From JAUWCW01 sp030609125 [NCBI: Candidatus Rokuibacteriota bacterium] (GTDB lineage Bacteria > JAUVQV01), in the NCBI GenBank assembly GCA_030609125.1, contig JAUWCW010000097.1:1-7209 (forward strand): a stretch of 7,209 nt of DNA, given 5' to 3'. Below the pieces are notes generated by a model. That model was given only the letters and a program-made list of their open reading frames with translations. It was not told where the DNA came from and ran no database searches. Shown one piece after another: positions 6,716 to 7,209 of the stretch (its first letter is position 1; each line of letters starts with the position of its first letter). The position numbers and the translations under genes were made by a program.

Positions 6716-6759
6716 TACGGCCGCGAGGCTAACCTCTTCTGGAAATTACCGATTTCGAA

Positions 6760-7209
6760 TCAGCGAGCAGGATCATGCACCTTGAAGACCATCGCGTCAC
6801 CCTCGGCATCCACCACGATGCGCGTCCCCTCGCCCAGATCCCCGGCGATGAGCCTGCGGGCGAGCGGATCCTGAATGAGCCTCTGGATGGAAAGCCTGAG
6901 CGGGCGGGCGCCGAAAGCGGGCTGGTAGCCGTCGCGCGCCAGAAGATCCCTGGCGGCATCGGTGAGCTCCAGCCCCAGTTTCTTCTCCTCGAGACGCTTC
7001 CGCAGGTGCCGGAGCTGAATGTCCACTATCTCCTTGATCCGGTCCCTGTCCAGGCTGTGAAAGATGATGAACTCGTCGATCCTGTTCAGAAACTCCGGCT
7101 TGAAACGCTCGTACATCGCCTCCATGACGAGGCCCTTCATCTTCTCGTAATCCGTGGCGTACTCCTGGACATGCCGGCTTCCGATGTTGGAGGTCATGAT
7201 GATCACGGC
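6760..7209 (-). CDS. clpB: Disaggregase ClpB, C-terminal part (partial at right edge)
   Basis: The last 149 residues of a Clp/Hsp100 AAA+ unfoldase are visible; the rest lies beyond the right edge (family length about 860). The piece begins within the second AAA+ module with VIIMTSNIGS (sensor 1 Asn). It continues with FKPEFLNRIDE, which holds the arginine finger, and the small subdomain with the sensor-2 motif GYQPAFGARPLRLSIQRLIQ followed by DPLARRLIAGD. The short C-terminal tail (VFKVHDPAR) with no extended end fits ClpB rather than ClpA. ClpC cannot be fully excluded without the middle coiled-coil region. ClpB works with DnaK to pull proteins out of aggregates in the cytoplasm. No clear intrinsic terminator follows its stop, so some read-through into lysC is possible. 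Confidence 0.93.
   Translation of the reverse strand, partial: AVIIMTSNIGSRHVQEYATDYEKMKGLVMEAMYERFKPEFLNRIDEFIIFHSLDRDRIKEIVDIQLRHLRKRLEEKKLGLELTDAARDLLARDGYQPAFGARPLRLSIQRLIQDPLARRLIAGDLGEGTRIVVDAEGDAMVFKVHDPAR

Noticed and set aside
5392-6732. A 446-codon open frame on the plus strand opposite lysC
   Set aside because: It is a mirror of the GC-rich lysC coding sequence. Its translation is rich in His, Arg, Pro and Gly with no domain, while lysC on the other strand has every kinase and ACT motif.
6742-6756. GAAAT/ATTTC hairpin after clpB as a terminator
   Set aside because: It has only five AT-rich pairs with no following T tract, too weak for an intrinsic terminator.
6652-6759. Lysine riboswitch upstream of lysC
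   Set aside because: The whole gap is 108 bp, the predicted leader is about 28 nt, and no long stems are visible.

Overview
This is a compact, GC-rich bacterial chromosome segment carrying housekeeping genes. The Gram-negative gene set (a PpiD-type membrane-anchored periplasmic foldase, ClpB, and an all-trans long-chain polyprenyl diphosphate synthase) together with a lysC-cimA pair suggests a deltaproteobacterial-type organism (Desulfobacterota/Desulfuromonadota in the broad sense, Geobacter-like gene neighbourhood). That placement is inferred from gene content and remembered synteny, not from a database comparison.

Layout. Positions 3-188 (+) are the 3' end of an unidentified gene. It converges on a two-gene minus-strand operon: a PpiD/SurA-type peptidyl-prolyl isomerase (420-2330), followed after 3 nt by a small FmdB-family zinc-ribbon protein (198-416). 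A divergent promoter region (2331-2488) separates this operon from a plus-strand polyprenyl diphosphate synthase (2489-3496). The far side is a minus-strand run: clpB (3' end only, 6760-7209), then a new promoter and lysC (5410-6651), cimA (3836-5413, overlapping lysC by 4 nt as GTGA) and a small ComEA-like helix-hairpin-helix protein (3477-3830). The last of these overlaps the 3' end of the polyprenyl synthase gene tail to tail by 20 bp. No stretch without a gene exceeds 160 bases.

How the genes work together. LysC opens the aspartate family pathway (Lys, Met, Thr). CimA makes citramalate from pyruvate and acetyl-CoA, which gives 2-oxobutyrate for isoleucine without using threonine. Their translational overlap suggests the cell co-sets aspartate-family flux and threonine-independent isoleucine synthesis. 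PpiD and ClpB are protein quality-control factors. The polyprenyl synthase supplies the quinone side chain.

The most interesting points are regulatory. (1) The polyprenyl synthase has a consensus-like promoter placed so that the predicted +1 is the first base of its GTG start, so the mRNA is probably leaderless. (2) lysC contains a perfect AGGAGG eight bases before an in-frame ATG at codon 247, the arrangement expected for a separately translated regulatory beta subunit. (3) lysC has a strong promoter and a very short leader, leaving no room for a lysine riboswitch. I saw no mobile element, CRISPR array, RNA gene or defence system, and no evidence here for an undescribed multi-gene system.
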